The notes under the pieces: generated by a model
The model's database searches: none
What the model saw: the letters and a program-made list of their open reading frames with translations, nothing else
What the model was told of the DNA's origin: nothing
Shown here: in pieces, positions 9,301-17,523 of the stretch
How positions within the stretch are numbered: the stretch's first letter is position 1
Layout: each line of letters opens with the position of its first letter
Program-made: the position numbers and the translations under genes
Origin: Neomelitea salexigens DSM 19753
GTDB lineage: Bacteria > Pseudomonadota > Gammaproteobacteria > Pseudomonadales > Spongiibacteraceae
NCBI RefSeq assembly: GCF_000422345.1
Contig: NZ_AULP01000010.1
Coordinates: 99,595-163,594, forward strand
Length of the DNA stretch: 64,000 bases
Reading direction: 5' to 3'

Positions 9301-10860
9301 TTACACCGTTTCGCTGTTGTCGAGCCGGTATTGCTCGGCAAACATTTCGCGGAGTTCTTTCTTCAAAATTTTTCCCGACGGGTTGCGCGGCAGCCCTGGC
9401 ACAAAACAAATATGCTTAGGCACTTTAAATGCCGCCAGTTTTCCTTCGCAGAACGTTTTCATTTCCGCCAGGCTGATTTCACACTCCGGCGCCGAGACCA
9501 CAACGGCCAGTGGCACTTCTCCCCACCGCGAGTCCGGCACGCCGATAATCGCCACATCGGAAATTTCCGGGTGCGACATCAGCAGGTTTTCAATTTCAGC
9601 CGGGTAAATATTTTCGCCACCGGAGATAATCATGTCTTTCACGCGGTCTTGAATAAATACATAGCCACGCTCATCGATAATGCCCGCATCGCCGGTATGC
9701 AGCCAGCCATCAACGATGGTTTCGGCGGTCGCTTCGGGTCGCTGCCAGTATCCCTGCATAATTTGCGGGCCCTTGGCGAGAATCTCCCCTACTTCGCCCG
9801 GCGCACATTCACGGCCTTCGGTATCAACCACTTTTAACGCGGTAGCAAACACAGCGCGACCGCAAGAGCGCAGCAGACCGGGCTCACCCGCCAAAGCACG
9901 GCGGTGATCGTCGGCGGTGAGAAACGTCAGCCCCATCGTCGCTTCGGTTTGCCCGTAACCCTGTACAAAGTCGCAGCCAAAAATGCGCATACAATCCTGC
10001 AGCAAACTTTCGGAAATGGGCGAGCCACCGTAGTTAATCGTTTTCAGCGCAGAGAAATCATAGCGCTCAACATTCTCGACCATTGCCAGCGAAAACTGCA
10101 GCATTACCGGAATCACTGCCACGGTGGTGATCTTTTCGTTGGCCAGCGTTTCGATCATGCCCACCGGATCGTAGTCGCGGTGAATCACCATCGCCGAACC
10201 GTATATCACGCCGAGCATTGCACCCACCAAACCCACTGCATGGAAGGTGGGCGCAATCACCAATGCCTTGTCGTTTTCGGCCGGCCACACGCCGGTACTC
10301 ATGGACGCCTGATAACTATTCAGTAGCACATTGCTGTGGCTAATCAATACGCCCTTCGGGCGGCCGGTGGTGCCGCTGGTGTACATATGAAACAAAATAT
10401 CGTCGCCAGCAATATCCACCTCGGCGGGGGCATTCGCGCCCTTGCACCAGCTTTTAAGGTCGTCTTGCCCCGCTGTCGGCGCCAGGTAAATGCGCGGCAG
10501 TGCCTGCATGACAGGCCCGCACAGGCTGTCGAACTCCCCGTCGAGAAACAGCGCCACCAGTTGCGCGTCGTCGGCAATATATTCGAGCTCGCCTTCACTC
10601 AGTCGGTAATTCAGGCCCACCGCAATCGCACCAAGGCGCGCACAGGCGAGGAATACACATAAATTATCGACAGAGTTTTTTGCCAGTATGCCCACGCGCT
10701 GGCCTTTGCGAATGCCCTGGCGCTGCATGGCCCCGGCAATCGTACCCACATAGTCCCAGGCCTGGGCAAAGGTCAGTGTCTGGCTGTCGTCTTGCAGCAT
10801 CATGGCGTCGCCGCGACGCTGCGCATGAAAGGCGTGGTACTGATTAAAATTAGTAAACAT
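9301..10860 (-). CDS. acyl-CoA synthetase (AMP-forming ligase), LvaE-like by context
   Basis: A 519-residue acyl-CoA ligase that would activate a free carboxylic acid with ATP and CoA. The ANL-family signatures are visible: the P-loop YTSGTTGRPKGVLISH, GYGQTEATMGLT, the hinge GWLHTGDAG, IISGGENIYPAEIE and the C-terminal catalytic lysine in PRNPSGKILKKELRE. No TonB or export signal, so it is cytoplasmic. It lies 43 bp after the SDR gene and 12 bp before the P450, within the same minus-strand transcript. In the P. putida levulinate operon the equivalent ligase is LvaE; the matching gene set here suggests it loads a 4-oxo or 4-hydroxy acid, which is an inference. Confidence 0.92.
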   Translation of the reverse strand: MFTNFNQYHAFHAQRRGDAMMLQDDSQTLTFAQAWDYVGTIAGAMQRQGIRKGQRVGILAKNSVDNLCVFLACARLGAIAVGLNYRLSEGELEYIADDAQLVALFLDGEFDSLCGPVMQALPRIYLAPTAGQDDLKSWCKGANAPAEVDIAGDDILFHMYTSGTTGRPKGVLISHSNVLLNSYQASMSTGVWPAENDKALVIAPTFHAVGLVGAMLGVIYGSAMVIHRDYDPVGMIETLANEKITTVAVIPVMLQFSLAMVENVERYDFSALKTINYGGSPISESLLQDCMRIFGCDFVQGYGQTEATMGLTFLTADDHRRALAGEPGLLRSCGRAVFATALKVVDTEGRECAPGEVGEILAKGPQIMQGYWQRPEATAETIVDGWLHTGDAGIIDERGYVFIQDRVKDMIISGGENIYPAEIENLLMSHPEISDVAIIGVPDSRWGEVPLAVVVSAPECEISLAEMKTFCEGKLAAFKVPKHICFVPGLPRNPSGKILKKELREMFAEQYRLDNSETV

Positions 10861-10903
10861 GGCTGTCGCCTCGCCGTTGCTTTATATGAGGAGTACCGCG
10901 CGA

Positions 10904-11674
10904 TTAGCGCGGCTGCATACGAATGGCACCATCGAGACGAATACACTCGCCGTTCATGTATTCATTCTCGGCGATCATCACCGACAGGTGAGCAATTTCC
11001 TCTGGGCGACCCAAACGCTGAGGGTTAACCACACTGGCTTCCAGCGACTTGTATGCCACCTCCGACAGAGTTTCAAACAGCGGCGTATGAATAAGGCCCG
11101 GCACTATAGTGTTTACGCGAATGCCATAGCTGGCCAGGTCGCGCGCCATTGGCAATGTCATGCCAACCACACCACCCTTTGATGCACTGTAGGCCACTTG
11201 TCCCACCTGCCCTTCGTAGGCGGCAACCGAAGCGGTATTAATAATGACGCCACGAGCGTTATCCTGGTAGGGTGCCGCGTCAGCCATCGCCTTAGCGGCG
11301 AGGCGGGCAACATTAAAGGTGCCAATCAAGTTCACATCGATAACGGTTTTATAGGCATCGAGCGGAAACACGCCCTGCTTACCAAGGGTTTTAATCGCGT
11401 TACCGATACCGGCGTAATTGTTACAGATATGCAGACCGCCAAATTTTTCAACCAGGGCATCGATGGCCGAGGCCACCGACTGTTCATCCGCCACGTTCAC
11501 GTTATAAAACGCCGCGCGGTCGCTGCCCAACTCTTCCACCAAAGCGTTACCGCGAGCCTCGTTCATATCGAAGATAGCAACCCTGGCGCCTTTGGCGGCG
11601 TAGGCGCGCACCGTCGCCTCTCCCAGGCCCGATGCGCCGCCGGTAAACAGTGCCACTTTGTTATTCAGATCCAT
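10904..11674 (-). CDS. SDR oxidoreductase, 3-hydroxyacyl-CoA dehydrogenase type II-like (LvaD-like by context)
   Basis: A 256-residue short-chain dehydrogenase/reductase. The nucleotide-binding motif TGGASGLG is at residues 11-18, with an Asp after beta-2 (VAIFDM), which favours NAD. The catalytic Ser149, Tyr162 and Lys166 (YSASK) are present; the NNAG motif is altered to NYAG. The overall pattern, including RVNTIVPGLIHTPL, resembles type II 3-hydroxyacyl-CoA dehydrogenase (HSD17B10-like), which acts on acyl-CoAs and sometimes steroids. A strong AAGGAGA ribosome site precedes the ATG. The place between the DUF6285 and ligase genes corresponds to LvaD, which reduces levulinyl-CoA to 4-hydroxyvaleryl-CoA; the substrate here is not shown. 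Confidence 0.88.
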   Translation of the reverse strand: MDLNNKVALFTGGASGLGEATVRAYAAKGARVAIFDMNEARGNALVEELGSDRAAFYNVNVADEQSVASAIDALVEKFGGLHICNNYAGIGNAIKTLGKQGVFPLDAYKTVIDVNLIGTFNVARLAAKAMADAAPYQDNARGVIINTASVAAYEGQVGQVAYSASKGGVVGMTLPMARDLASYGIRVNTIVPGLIHTPLFETLSEVAYKSLEASVVNPQRLGRPEEIAHLSVMIAENEYMNGECIRLDGAIRMQPR

Positions 11675-11721
11675 GTTGTTCTCCTTATTGTTGTATTGCT
11701 TGTTAAAACACGTTCAGGTCA

Positions 11722-12105
11722 TTACCGAATGCCTGCACTCGATAGCCGCACCGGTTGATACTTTGGATTGTCGATAGCCAGTTTGGCATCGCTGATTTTC
11801 TGCAACATTTCCAGCAAAGCCGGGTCGCGGTACGGCGCGTCGCTGCCCTCAATGTGAGAGCGAAGCTGTTCACGCAGTGTTACCAACTCGCCCCGTTGGC
11901 CCAGGAATTCGGCGAGCAATGCTTGCTCGCCGCGCTGCTGATTCCCCCCTGCACTCAACTCGCGACCGACAATACCAAGGCCATTGATTGCCACCCGCAA
12001 TTGATACGACAGGGCCGGCGCGTCCACGGCGGGCAGTATCGACTGTTTTAAAAACTCACTAACCGCTTCCAGTAATTGCTCGGCATTGGGATGCTCAATA
12101 GCCAT
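11722..12105 (-). CDS. DUF6285 protein, LvaB-like by position
   Basis: A small helical protein of 127 residues when started at the ATG at 12105, which lies 2 bp after the stop of the kinase gene; a longer frame to 12147 would run into that gene and is less likely. It matches the DUF6285 type of small partner proteins next to APH-like kinases (HPNAEQLLEAVSEFL near the N terminus, QLRVAINGLGIVGREL in the middle). In P. putida a small protein of similar size, LvaB, is needed by the kinase LvaA for 4-hydroxyvaleryl-CoA phosphorylation. The same tight pairing here suggests it is the kinase's obligate subunit. No catalytic motif is visible. Confidence 0.75.
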   Translation of the reverse strand: MAIEHPNAEQLLEAVSEFLKQSILPAVDAPALSYQLRVAINGLGIVGRELSAGGNQQRGEQALLAEFLGQRGELVTLREQLRSHIEGSDAPYRDPALLEMLQKISDAKLAIDNPKYQPVRLSSAGIR

Positions 12106-12107
12106 GA

Positions 12108-13094
12108 TTAATGCTCCTTCAGCAGCCGAATAAGGTCGGCCTCGCACTCAGACAAACGCCGGCCAATCACCGCCCGCTCAACCGAGCGCTGCTTACCCTG
12201 CAAATGAATGGCACTTTGATACAGGCAGATCACCCCCCATTTCAGCACGCCAAACACCTCCCAATAGGCCAGCTCCTGCTCGCTAACATCGGTGTCGCGG
12301 CCGCGGTTATAGGTTTCCAACAGTGCACGCTTGTCACCAAAGCCGCCCACCGCTTTGTCGACGCGGCCAAAGCGCCAGGAATTCACACACAGCCAGCCGA
12401 GGTCTTCTATCGGGTTGCCGATATGCGCCAACTCCCAATCCAGCACCCCGCTCAGGCCCTGCTCGTCCACCAGGATATTGCCGTTGCGAAAATCGCCGTG
12501 CACGATGGCGGCTTGGCGCGGCGTTGGCGGGGTGTCCAATAAGTAGCGAAAGGCCAAATCAAACACCGGCAAACACTGGCCAAATTCCCGATAACGTTCC
12601 CGGTAACGCAGCACGTCGTCTTCTACCGACACTGACTCCAGCATAGCGGCGCGACGCGGATCAATATTGTGCAAAGACGCCAAAACAGCGCCGCACTGAC
12701 CAGCGAGTAGCTCGCGGGCAGTGGCAAAACGCGCGTCAGTAAGAATGCGCTTAGGTAGTGCCTCGCCTGCGAGCCGCCGCATCACAAAACCGGCGCCGCT
12801 CACGTCACTGGCCGGTATGTGAGCGATCACTTCCGGCACCGGCAAGCCCTGCTGATACACCAACTCCAGCAAACTGGCTTCGGTGGGTTTGGTCAGGGCA
12901 TTTTCAAACTGGTGTTCATCGTCGCCACAACGCAAGATCAGCGGCTGCAACTTGCCCTCTGCCCAGGCATCAAACGCGGTGGTTTGCGACGCTGCACCGC
13001 CCGTTAATTGCTTAACATTGTCGATGGTCACGCTACTCTGCCAATGCCCGGACAGGCATTCTTCCAGCAAGCGGACTAAGGCCATATCCGTCAT
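12108..13094 (-). CDS. APH-family kinase, LvaA / ACAD10-11 kinase-domain-like
   Basis: A 328-residue aminoglycoside-phosphotransferase-fold kinase. The catalytic loop HGDFRNGNILV (Asp201, Asn206) and the metal-binding LDWE (Asp219) are intact; the nucleotide lysine/arginine region is around PLILRCG. Despite its fold this family is not for drug resistance here: it overlaps the acyl-CoA dehydrogenase gene by four bases, the same pairing that is fused in human ACAD10/ACAD11 and split as LvaA/LvaC in Pseudomonas. The expected reaction is phosphorylation of the 4-hydroxyl of a 4-hydroxyacyl-CoA. Family and pairing are seen; the substrate is inferred. Confidence 0.9.
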   Translation of the reverse strand: MTDMALVRLLEECLSGHWQSSVTIDNVKQLTGGAASQTTAFDAWAEGKLQPLILRCGDDEHQFENALTKPTEASLLELVYQQGLPVPEVIAHIPASDVSGAGFVMRRLAGEALPKRILTDARFATARELLAGQCGAVLASLHNIDPRRAAMLESVSVEDDVLRYRERYREFGQCLPVFDLAFRYLLDTPPTPRQAAIVHGDFRNGNILVDEQGLSGVLDWELAHIGNPIEDLGWLCVNSWRFGRVDKAVGGFGDKRALLETYNRGRDTDVSEQELAYWEVFGVLKWGVICLYQSAIHLQGKQRSVERAVIGRRLSECEADLIRLLKEH

Positions 13095-14296
13095 GACGCA
13101 AACTCGGCATCGCGCTGGCCAAAGTCCCAGCCCTGACCTTTTTCATAGGCTCGCAGCAGTTGCTTCGCCACCGACTGAACATGCACTTCGTCCGGGCCGT
13201 CATAGAGCCGCGCTTCGCGGGCATGGCGATACATCCGGCTTAGCGGAGTGTCATCGGTAAGGCCTTCGGCCCCATAAACCTGAATGGCACGGTCAATTAC
13301 CCGGTGCAACATGCCGGCACCGGCCACTTTAATTGCGCCAATTTCCACTCTGGCAATATCGCCCGCGTCGATGCGCTTGGCGGCGTGCAAAGTTAGCTGG
13401 CGGCAGGCCTGAATATCCTGGTAACTGTTGAACACATGCTGCTGCATTAACTGTTTATCGGCGAGGCCAGAGCCAAAGGCGCTGCGCGACAGCAAACGCT
13501 TACACATCAGGTCGTAGGCGCGCTGGGCCTGACCAAGCCAGCGCATGCAGTGGAATATTCGCCCGGGGCCGAGGCGCCGCTGGGCGATTTTAAACCCCGC
13601 GCCGCGCTCACCTAACAGGTTGTCGGCCGGCACTTTTACATTGACATACTCGGCCTCGAAGTGGCCGCCTGCGATGCCCAGCACCGGCGTATCCCGAAGG
13701 ATGGAATAGCCCGGCGTACCCATTGGCACAATAATCATGCTGAATGCGCTGTGGTCGGGCGCCTGCGTTTCGGTGCGGCACATTACCGTGGTGTAGGCGG
13801 CAATATCGGCGCCGGTGGTAAACCACTTGCGGCCATTAATATGCCAATAGCCGTCTATTAATTCTGCGGTGGTCTGCAGCTGCGTGGGGTCAGAGCTGGA
13901 AATACCTGGCTCGGTCATCGCAAAACTGGGGTTGATGTCACCGGCAACCAGCGGCAGCAAATAACGCTCGCGCTGACTGTCAGACGCGTAGGCATTCAAC
14001 ATGATGGAGTCCTGCAAGGAATACGTGCCGAAAATGCGCTGAGCGAATTCCGAGCGGCCGATAACCTCATTCAGGTAGGCGTATTCCAAAAACGGCAAGC
14101 CCATACCGCCTATCTCTTCGGGGTGGCCAAAGGCCCATAAGTGCTTTGCCCTGGCCTTCTTAACCAGCGCGGCCAATTCCGCCTCGGCAAGGGTTTTATC
14201 GGCAGATTGCAATAGCGGCTCGCGCGGATAAATCTCCTGCTCCAAGAAATCCACCAACTCGCTACGTATCTGCATCCAGTCTCGAGACATCGCCAT
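13091..14296 (-). CDS. acyl-CoA dehydrogenase, ACAD10/11- and LvaC-like
   Basis: A 401-residue FAD acyl-CoA dehydrogenase-fold protein and first gene of the six-gene operon. It shows the FAD/substrate segments SFAMTEPGISSSDPTQL and GRKWFTTGAD, and the C-terminal DGPDEVH (about residue 366) used by the ACAD11-type subgroup in place of the classic catalytic Glu loop. In that subgroup and in LvaC the enzyme converts a 4-phosphoacyl-CoA to an enoyl-CoA and then to 3-hydroxyacyl-CoA, letting a 4-hydroxy acid enter beta-oxidation. Transcription probably starts near the palindrome at 14411-14427, whose left half read on the minus strand is a consensus TTGACA -35 box with TGTATA 18 bp downstream. Confidence 0.92.
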   Translation of the reverse strand: MAMSRDWMQIRSELVDFLEQEIYPREPLLQSADKTLAEAELAALVKKARAKHLWAFGHPEEIGGMGLPFLEYAYLNEVIGRSEFAQRIFGTYSLQDSIMLNAYASDSQRERYLLPLVAGDINPSFAMTEPGISSSDPTQLQTTAELIDGYWHINGRKWFTTGADIAAYTTVMCRTETQAPDHSAFSMIIVPMGTPGYSILRDTPVLGIAGGHFEAEYVNVKVPADNLLGERGAGFKIAQRRLGPGRIFHCMRWLGQAQRAYDLMCKRLLSRSAFGSGLADKQLMQQHVFNSYQDIQACRQLTLHAAKRIDAGDIARVEIGAIKVAGAGMLHRVIDRAIQVYGAEGLTDDTPLSRMYRHAREARLYDGPDEVHVQSVAKQLLRAYEKGQGWDFGQRDAEFAS

Positions 14297-14410
14297 ATTC
14301 TTCTCTTTATCTGCGCTGTTAGGGAGCCACTACACAAGCCAGCGAACCCTCAAGAGGTGTATTGCAGAGGCCTGCTAGTTCTTGCTTATACAATCAACAT
14401 GATTCATTAT

Positions 14411-14427
14411 TGTCAAGTATATTGACT
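14411..14427. promoter_or_regulatory. TGTCAA-N5-TTGAC(A/T) palindrome, copy 2
   Basis: TGTCAA-GTATA-TTGACT between the divergent lva-like operon (start 14296) and the VOC gene (start 14487). On the minus strand TTGACA would be the -35 box of the operon, with TGTATA after an 18-bp spacer; on the plus strand TTGACT precedes AATACT by 18 bp. A repressor bound here would block both promoters. Confidence 0.65.
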
Positions 14428-14486
14428 TATTGCAATCAGCTGGCCAATACTAAAAACGATAATTAAAAATGGGAGAACCACAGGCG

Positions 14487-15056
14487 ATGAACAAACCACT
14501 TCAGGCCCTGGGAAACATTCATCACGCCGCCTATCGCTGTGTAGATGCCGAGCAAACACGCTGGTTTTATGAAGACCTTCTCGGCTTAACACTCGCCGCC
14601 GCCTTTGAAGAAGACATCGACTTTGGCGAAAACCTCGGTCGCAATCGCCACTTCTTGCATATCTTTTTTGAAATGGCAGACGGCAACTACATCGCCTTTT
14701 TTGATGAGCCCGGCATTTCCAAGCCCGAGCATTTTGGCCGCAAAGATAGCTTCGACATGCACCTGGCATTTGAAGCCGAGTCGCTGGATAGCTTGCGCGA
14801 ATGGCAGGACTATTTAAACGCCGCCGGCAAAACCTGCCTTGGCCCCATAGACCACGGCTTTGTTCACTCGGTATATATGTACGACCCCAATGGCATTCAG
14901 GTGGAAATCACCTGCCGCGCAGAAAATAGCGACGCTATTATGAAAGATGAAGCCGCCAGCGCGCGTGATGCATTGAATGCCTGGACGGCAAAAACACGCA
15001 AACAAAAAGAGGAAGTCTTCGGCGCAGAGCGGCTGGATAAACGCGGCCGGGGCTAA
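14487..15056 (+). CDS. VOC family (glyoxalase/dioxygenase-like) protein
   Basis: A 189-residue vicinal-oxygen-chelate protein with one pair of beta-alpha-beta-beta-beta modules: HHAAYRCVDAEQTRWFYEDL begins the first and FDMHLAFEAESLDS the second, closing with VYMYDPNGIQVEITC. His and Glu residues at the module ends are suited to hold a divalent metal. Members are glyoxalases, extradiol dioxygenases, epimerases and others; the reaction is not readable here. The ATG at 14487 is chosen because GGAGA lies 10 bp upstream, whereas the in-frame ATG at 14469 has no ribosome site. It shares the regulatory palindrome with the lva-like operon and so is likely co-regulated. Confidence 0.82.
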   Translation: MNKPLQALGNIHHAAYRCVDAEQTRWFYEDLLGLTLAAAFEEDIDFGENLGRNRHFLHIFFEMADGNYIAFFDEPGISKPEHFGRKDSFDMHLAFEAESLDSLREWQDYLNAAGKTCLGPIDHGFVHSVYMYDPNGIQVEITCRAENSDAIMKDEAASARDALNAWTAKTRKQKEEVFGAERLDKRGRG

Positions 15057-15062
15057 GTTTGT

Positions 15063-15082
15063 GGCGCGGCACTTACCGCGCC
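15063..15082. terminator. hairpin between convergent genes
   Basis: GGCGCGG-N6-CCGCGCC forms a perfect 7-bp GC stem between the VOC gene and the convergent flavodoxin gene. There is no T-run on either side, so terminator strength is doubtful. Confidence 0.4.
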
Positions 15083-15092
15083 CTTACCTTCA

Positions 15093-15659
15093 TTAGGCCA
15101 AACGCTGGCACTGCGCAACAAAACGCGCAGCAAACAGTTTGGCAGTTTCAAGATCGCCGGGCAGGGGCGCCTCGTCGGCGCCGGCATCGGCGGGCGACTG
15201 CGCCATCAAACCACTAAACGCCCCCAGGTAATTAACGTCGTTTCGCTGCGCCGCTTTGGTATTGGCCGCCGGCAACGCGGTGCCCACCCACAACATGCCG
15301 TGCTGCATCGCAAAGGTATGCAGATAGGCCAGCGTTGAAGACTTATCACCGTTCATCGATGCGGAGTTGGTAAAACCGCCGGCCAATTTATCCTTCCAGT
15401 TTTGCATCATCCAGCGGCCACTGGAGGCGTCAGCCACCCGCTTAAACTGCCAGGACACGCTGCCCATATACGTGGGCGAGCCAAATAAAATACCGTCGCT
15501 GTCATCCAAGGCCTGCCAGTGCGCGTCGCTGATCTCACCGTCTTGGGAAATCGCAATCGCCGTTACCTCGGCCTGCTCGGCAAGGCTTTCCACTATGGTC
15601 TCTGCAAGACGCTGGGTATGGCCGTAGCCACTGTGGAACAACACACAAATCTTAGTCAT
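15093..15659 (-). CDS. flavodoxin-family NAD(P)H:quinone reductase (WrbA-like)
   Basis: A 188-residue flavodoxin-fold protein. The FMN phosphate loop is HSGYGHTQRLAE (residues 9-20) and the isoalloxazine loop is GSPTYMGSVSWQFK; the third FMN loop lies around GGFTNSASMNGDK. This resembles WrbA/NADPH:quinone oxidoreductases more than short electron-carrier flavodoxins. It could reduce quinones formed during ring or terpenoid breakdown, or pass electrons to the P450; the sequence does not decide. It lies 36 bp downstream of the marR gene on the same strand, so the two form an operon, a common arrangement for MarR regulators that sense redox-active aromatic compounds. Confidence 0.85.
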   Translation of the reverse strand: MTKICVLFHSGYGHTQRLAETIVESLAEQAEVTAIAISQDGEISDAHWQALDDSDGILFGSPTYMGSVSWQFKRVADASSGRWMMQNWKDKLAGGFTNSASMNGDKSSTLAYLHTFAMQHGMLWVGTALPAANTKAAQRNDVNYLGAFSGLMAQSPADAGADEAPLPGDLETAKLFAARFVAQCQRLA

Positions 15660-15695
15660 TAACCGCTCCTATTATTATTTTCGGTAAAAGGGTGA

Positions 15696-16154
15696 TTATT
15701 TTTCCGGCTCAACGATGGCGATCGGCCCCCAGCTTCTGTTCAGCGCTTGCTTCAAACCATTGAAGGCGGTTTTGCCGATTCGCTTGCGAAGCTCCTCCTC
15801 AATACCCAATAAAATTGCCTGGGCATCGCGGCGAATATCATCCGCCTCGGCGCTGAACTTCACCATTTTTGCGCGCTTGTCTTTGGGGTCGGGCACAAGC
15901 TCCAAAATATTTTCGTCCTTTAAACCCTGCAGCAACTGGTGGATCGCCTGACGGCTCACACCAAGGTTGCGCGCCATATCAGCAGGGCGGTTAATGCCTG
16001 CGGTTACGCTCAACATAATCATCGAACGGGTGCGGTTCATCCGCTCCCAACCGGCCGCAGCCAAACTCGCCTGCAAGCTTTCGTCCACCCAGTACAGGGC
16101 GTAGGCAAGTGTGCCGATCAAATAGCCCTGATCCTGCTCAACCAATTTCTTCAT
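15696..16154 (-). CDS. MarR family transcriptional regulator
   Basis: A 152-residue winged-helix MarR regulator. The recognition helix is in the segment RPADMARNLGVSRQAIHQLL, followed by the wing EDENILELVPDPKDKRAKMV with the DPKDKR turn characteristic of the family. It is divergent from an alpha/beta hydrolase gene, and a TGTCAA-type palindrome sits in the gap at 16245-16261. Dimeric MarR proteins bind palindromes of about this size and usually act on their own promoter, so this is the best candidate to bind the five copies in the window. The ligand is unknown. Confidence 0.88.
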   Translation of the reverse strand: MKKLVEQDQGYLIGTLAYALYWVDESLQASLAAAGWERMNRTRSMIMLSVTAGINRPADMARNLGVSRQAIHQLLQGLKDENILELVPDPKDKRAKMVKFSAEADDIRRDAQAILLGIEEELRKRIGKTAFNGLKQALNRSWGPIAIVEPEK

Positions 16155-16244
16155 AAGTTCATTTCACTTTCTCTGTGGTGCCAGCGATTGTAGGGCAAAC
16201 TGAAAAAAAAACACCCTACCAGCATGCCATAGCGTTTATTTTTT

Positions 16245-16261
16245 TGTAAACTATATTGACA
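16245..16261. promoter_or_regulatory. TGTCAA-N5-TTGACA palindrome, copy 3
   Basis: TGTAAA-CTATA-TTGACA, one mismatch from the consensus, in the 145-bp divergent promoter between marR (start 16154) and the hydrolase gene (start 16300). This is the copy that links the motif most directly to the MarR regulator. Confidence 0.62.
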
Positions 16262-16299
16262 ATAAATCAGAGCACAGCCTCGCCAATAGGATAAATATA

Positions 16300-17472
16300 A
16301 TGAGCGAATCGACGAGAAGCTACGAGCGTATTCCCTATTTAATTTTCTATCAGGATAAAAGCCCGTTTAAGGAAACCTACGGCGGCCCTCTGGATTTTGG
16401 CGCCCTTAAATCCCACCATCTCAAGCCCAAACAGCCGCGCTGCAACAACGTCATTCTGTTTATGCACCCCGTTGGCGGCGGCGAATACCTACCAATGGTG
16501 GTCGCCATGGCCAAGGCTGGTTACCCGGTCATTTACTGCCAAAGCCGCTACTCCGGTAACGACAGCGCACTGATTATGGAAAAAGTCGCCATCGATATGG
16601 GCAACTGCATCCGCCATGCCAAAGAAGAGCTGGGTTACGACAAAGTGATTCTTGCGGCGTGGAGTGGCGGCGGCTCACTGTCGCTGTTTTATCAAAGCCA
16701 GGCGGAAAACCCGACCATTACCCACACCCCCGCGGGCGACTCGGTAGACCTCACCATCCAAGGGCTGATTCCCGCCGACGGCGTGATGATTCTTGCCGCC
16801 CACGTCAGCCGCGCTCATACCCTTACCGAATGGATGGACGCCTCAATTCTCGATGAAGCCAACCCGGACAACAAAGACCCAGGCCTGGACCTCTACGACC
16901 CGGCCAACCCCAATCAGCCGCCCTATAGCGAGGAGTTCCTCAGCCGCTATCGCGCCGCGCAAATTGCCCGCAACAGAAAGATTACCGCCTGGGTAAAAGA
17001 CAAGCTGCAATACCTGAAAGACAGCGACCGACCCAACGACGAATTTGGCTTTGTGGTACACGGCACCATGGCCGACCCGCGCTGGCTGGACCCCAGCGTC
17101 GACCCCAATGACCGACAGGAAAATTGGTGCTACCTCGGCGACCCCAAAGTCGTGAACAATGGCCCCGTTGGGCTGGCTCGATTCTGTACCCTGCGAAGCT
17201 GGTTGTCACAGTGGAGCTACGACGACTCCAATGCCGACGGCCAAGCCTGCGCAGCGAAAATCAGCGTGCCAATTCTCGTCATTGGCAATACCGCCGACGA
17301 TGCCTGCACCCCCAGCCACACTCACCGCTTGTACAACGCCATTGCCCACGACGACAAAGAACTGTACGAAGTGGAGGGCGCGACGCACTACTACTTCGGC
17401 CAACCCGATAAACTCGACGACGCCATATCGCGCTGCGATGCGTGGTTGCAGAAAAAGGGCTTTGCGGACTGA
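16300..17472 (+). CDS. alpha/beta hydrolase
   Basis: A 390-residue cytoplasmic alpha/beta hydrolase. The nucleophile elbow is AAWSGGG with Ser122; the oxyanion region is FMHPVGGGEY; the acid is probably in IGNTADDACTP and the base in EGATHYYFGQ. A long cap region (about 150-290) contains no known domain. No signal peptide is seen. Esterase, lactonase or C-C hydrolase activity are all possible; a lactonase would fit an upstream step that yields 4-hydroxy acids, but that is speculation. It is divergent from marR and shares the regulatory palindrome with it. Confidence 0.85.
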   Translation: MSESTRSYERIPYLIFYQDKSPFKETYGGPLDFGALKSHHLKPKQPRCNNVILFMHPVGGGEYLPMVVAMAKAGYPVIYCQSRYSGNDSALIMEKVAIDMGNCIRHAKEELGYDKVILAAWSGGGSLSLFYQSQAENPTITHTPAGDSVDLTIQGLIPADGVMILAAHVSRAHTLTEWMDASILDEANPDNKDPGLDLYDPANPNQPPYSEEFLSRYRAAQIARNRKITAWVKDKLQYLKDSDRPNDEFGFVVHGTMADPRWLDPSVDPNDRQENWCYLGDPKVVNNGPVGLARFCTLRSWLSQWSYDDSNADGQACAAKISVPILVIGNTADDACTPSHTHRLYNAIAHDDKELYEVEGATHYYFGQPDKLDDAISRCDAWLQKKGFAD

Positions 17473-17488
17473 GTGCTGTAAGGAAGGA

Positions 17489-17514
17489 CGTGCCGGGCTT
17501 GGTCGCCCGGCACG
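17489..17514. terminator. 10-bp perfect hairpin between convergent genes
   Basis: CGTGCCGGGC-TTGGTC-GCCCGGCACG makes a perfect 10-bp stem in the 51-bp gap between the hydrolase and the convergent MDR gene. No T-run follows on either strand; it may act as a bidirectional block or RNA-processing element. Confidence 0.5.
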
Positions 17515-17523
17515 CGAAGGCGC

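Noticed and set aside
9103..9837. A 244-codon plus-strand frame opposite the P450 and ligase genes
   Set aside because: Antisense to two well supported genes; its translation looks like random complement sequence.
12108..13094. An aminoglycoside resistance gene
   Set aside because: The kinase fold matches, but pairing with DUF6285 and an ACAD11-like dehydrogenase marks the acyl-CoA kinase group.
14411..14427. The TGTCAA palindrome as an FNR/CRP-type box
   Set aside because: FNR boxes are TTGAT-N4-ATCAA and CRP boxes TGTGA-N6-TCACA; the half-site and 5-bp spacer here differ.
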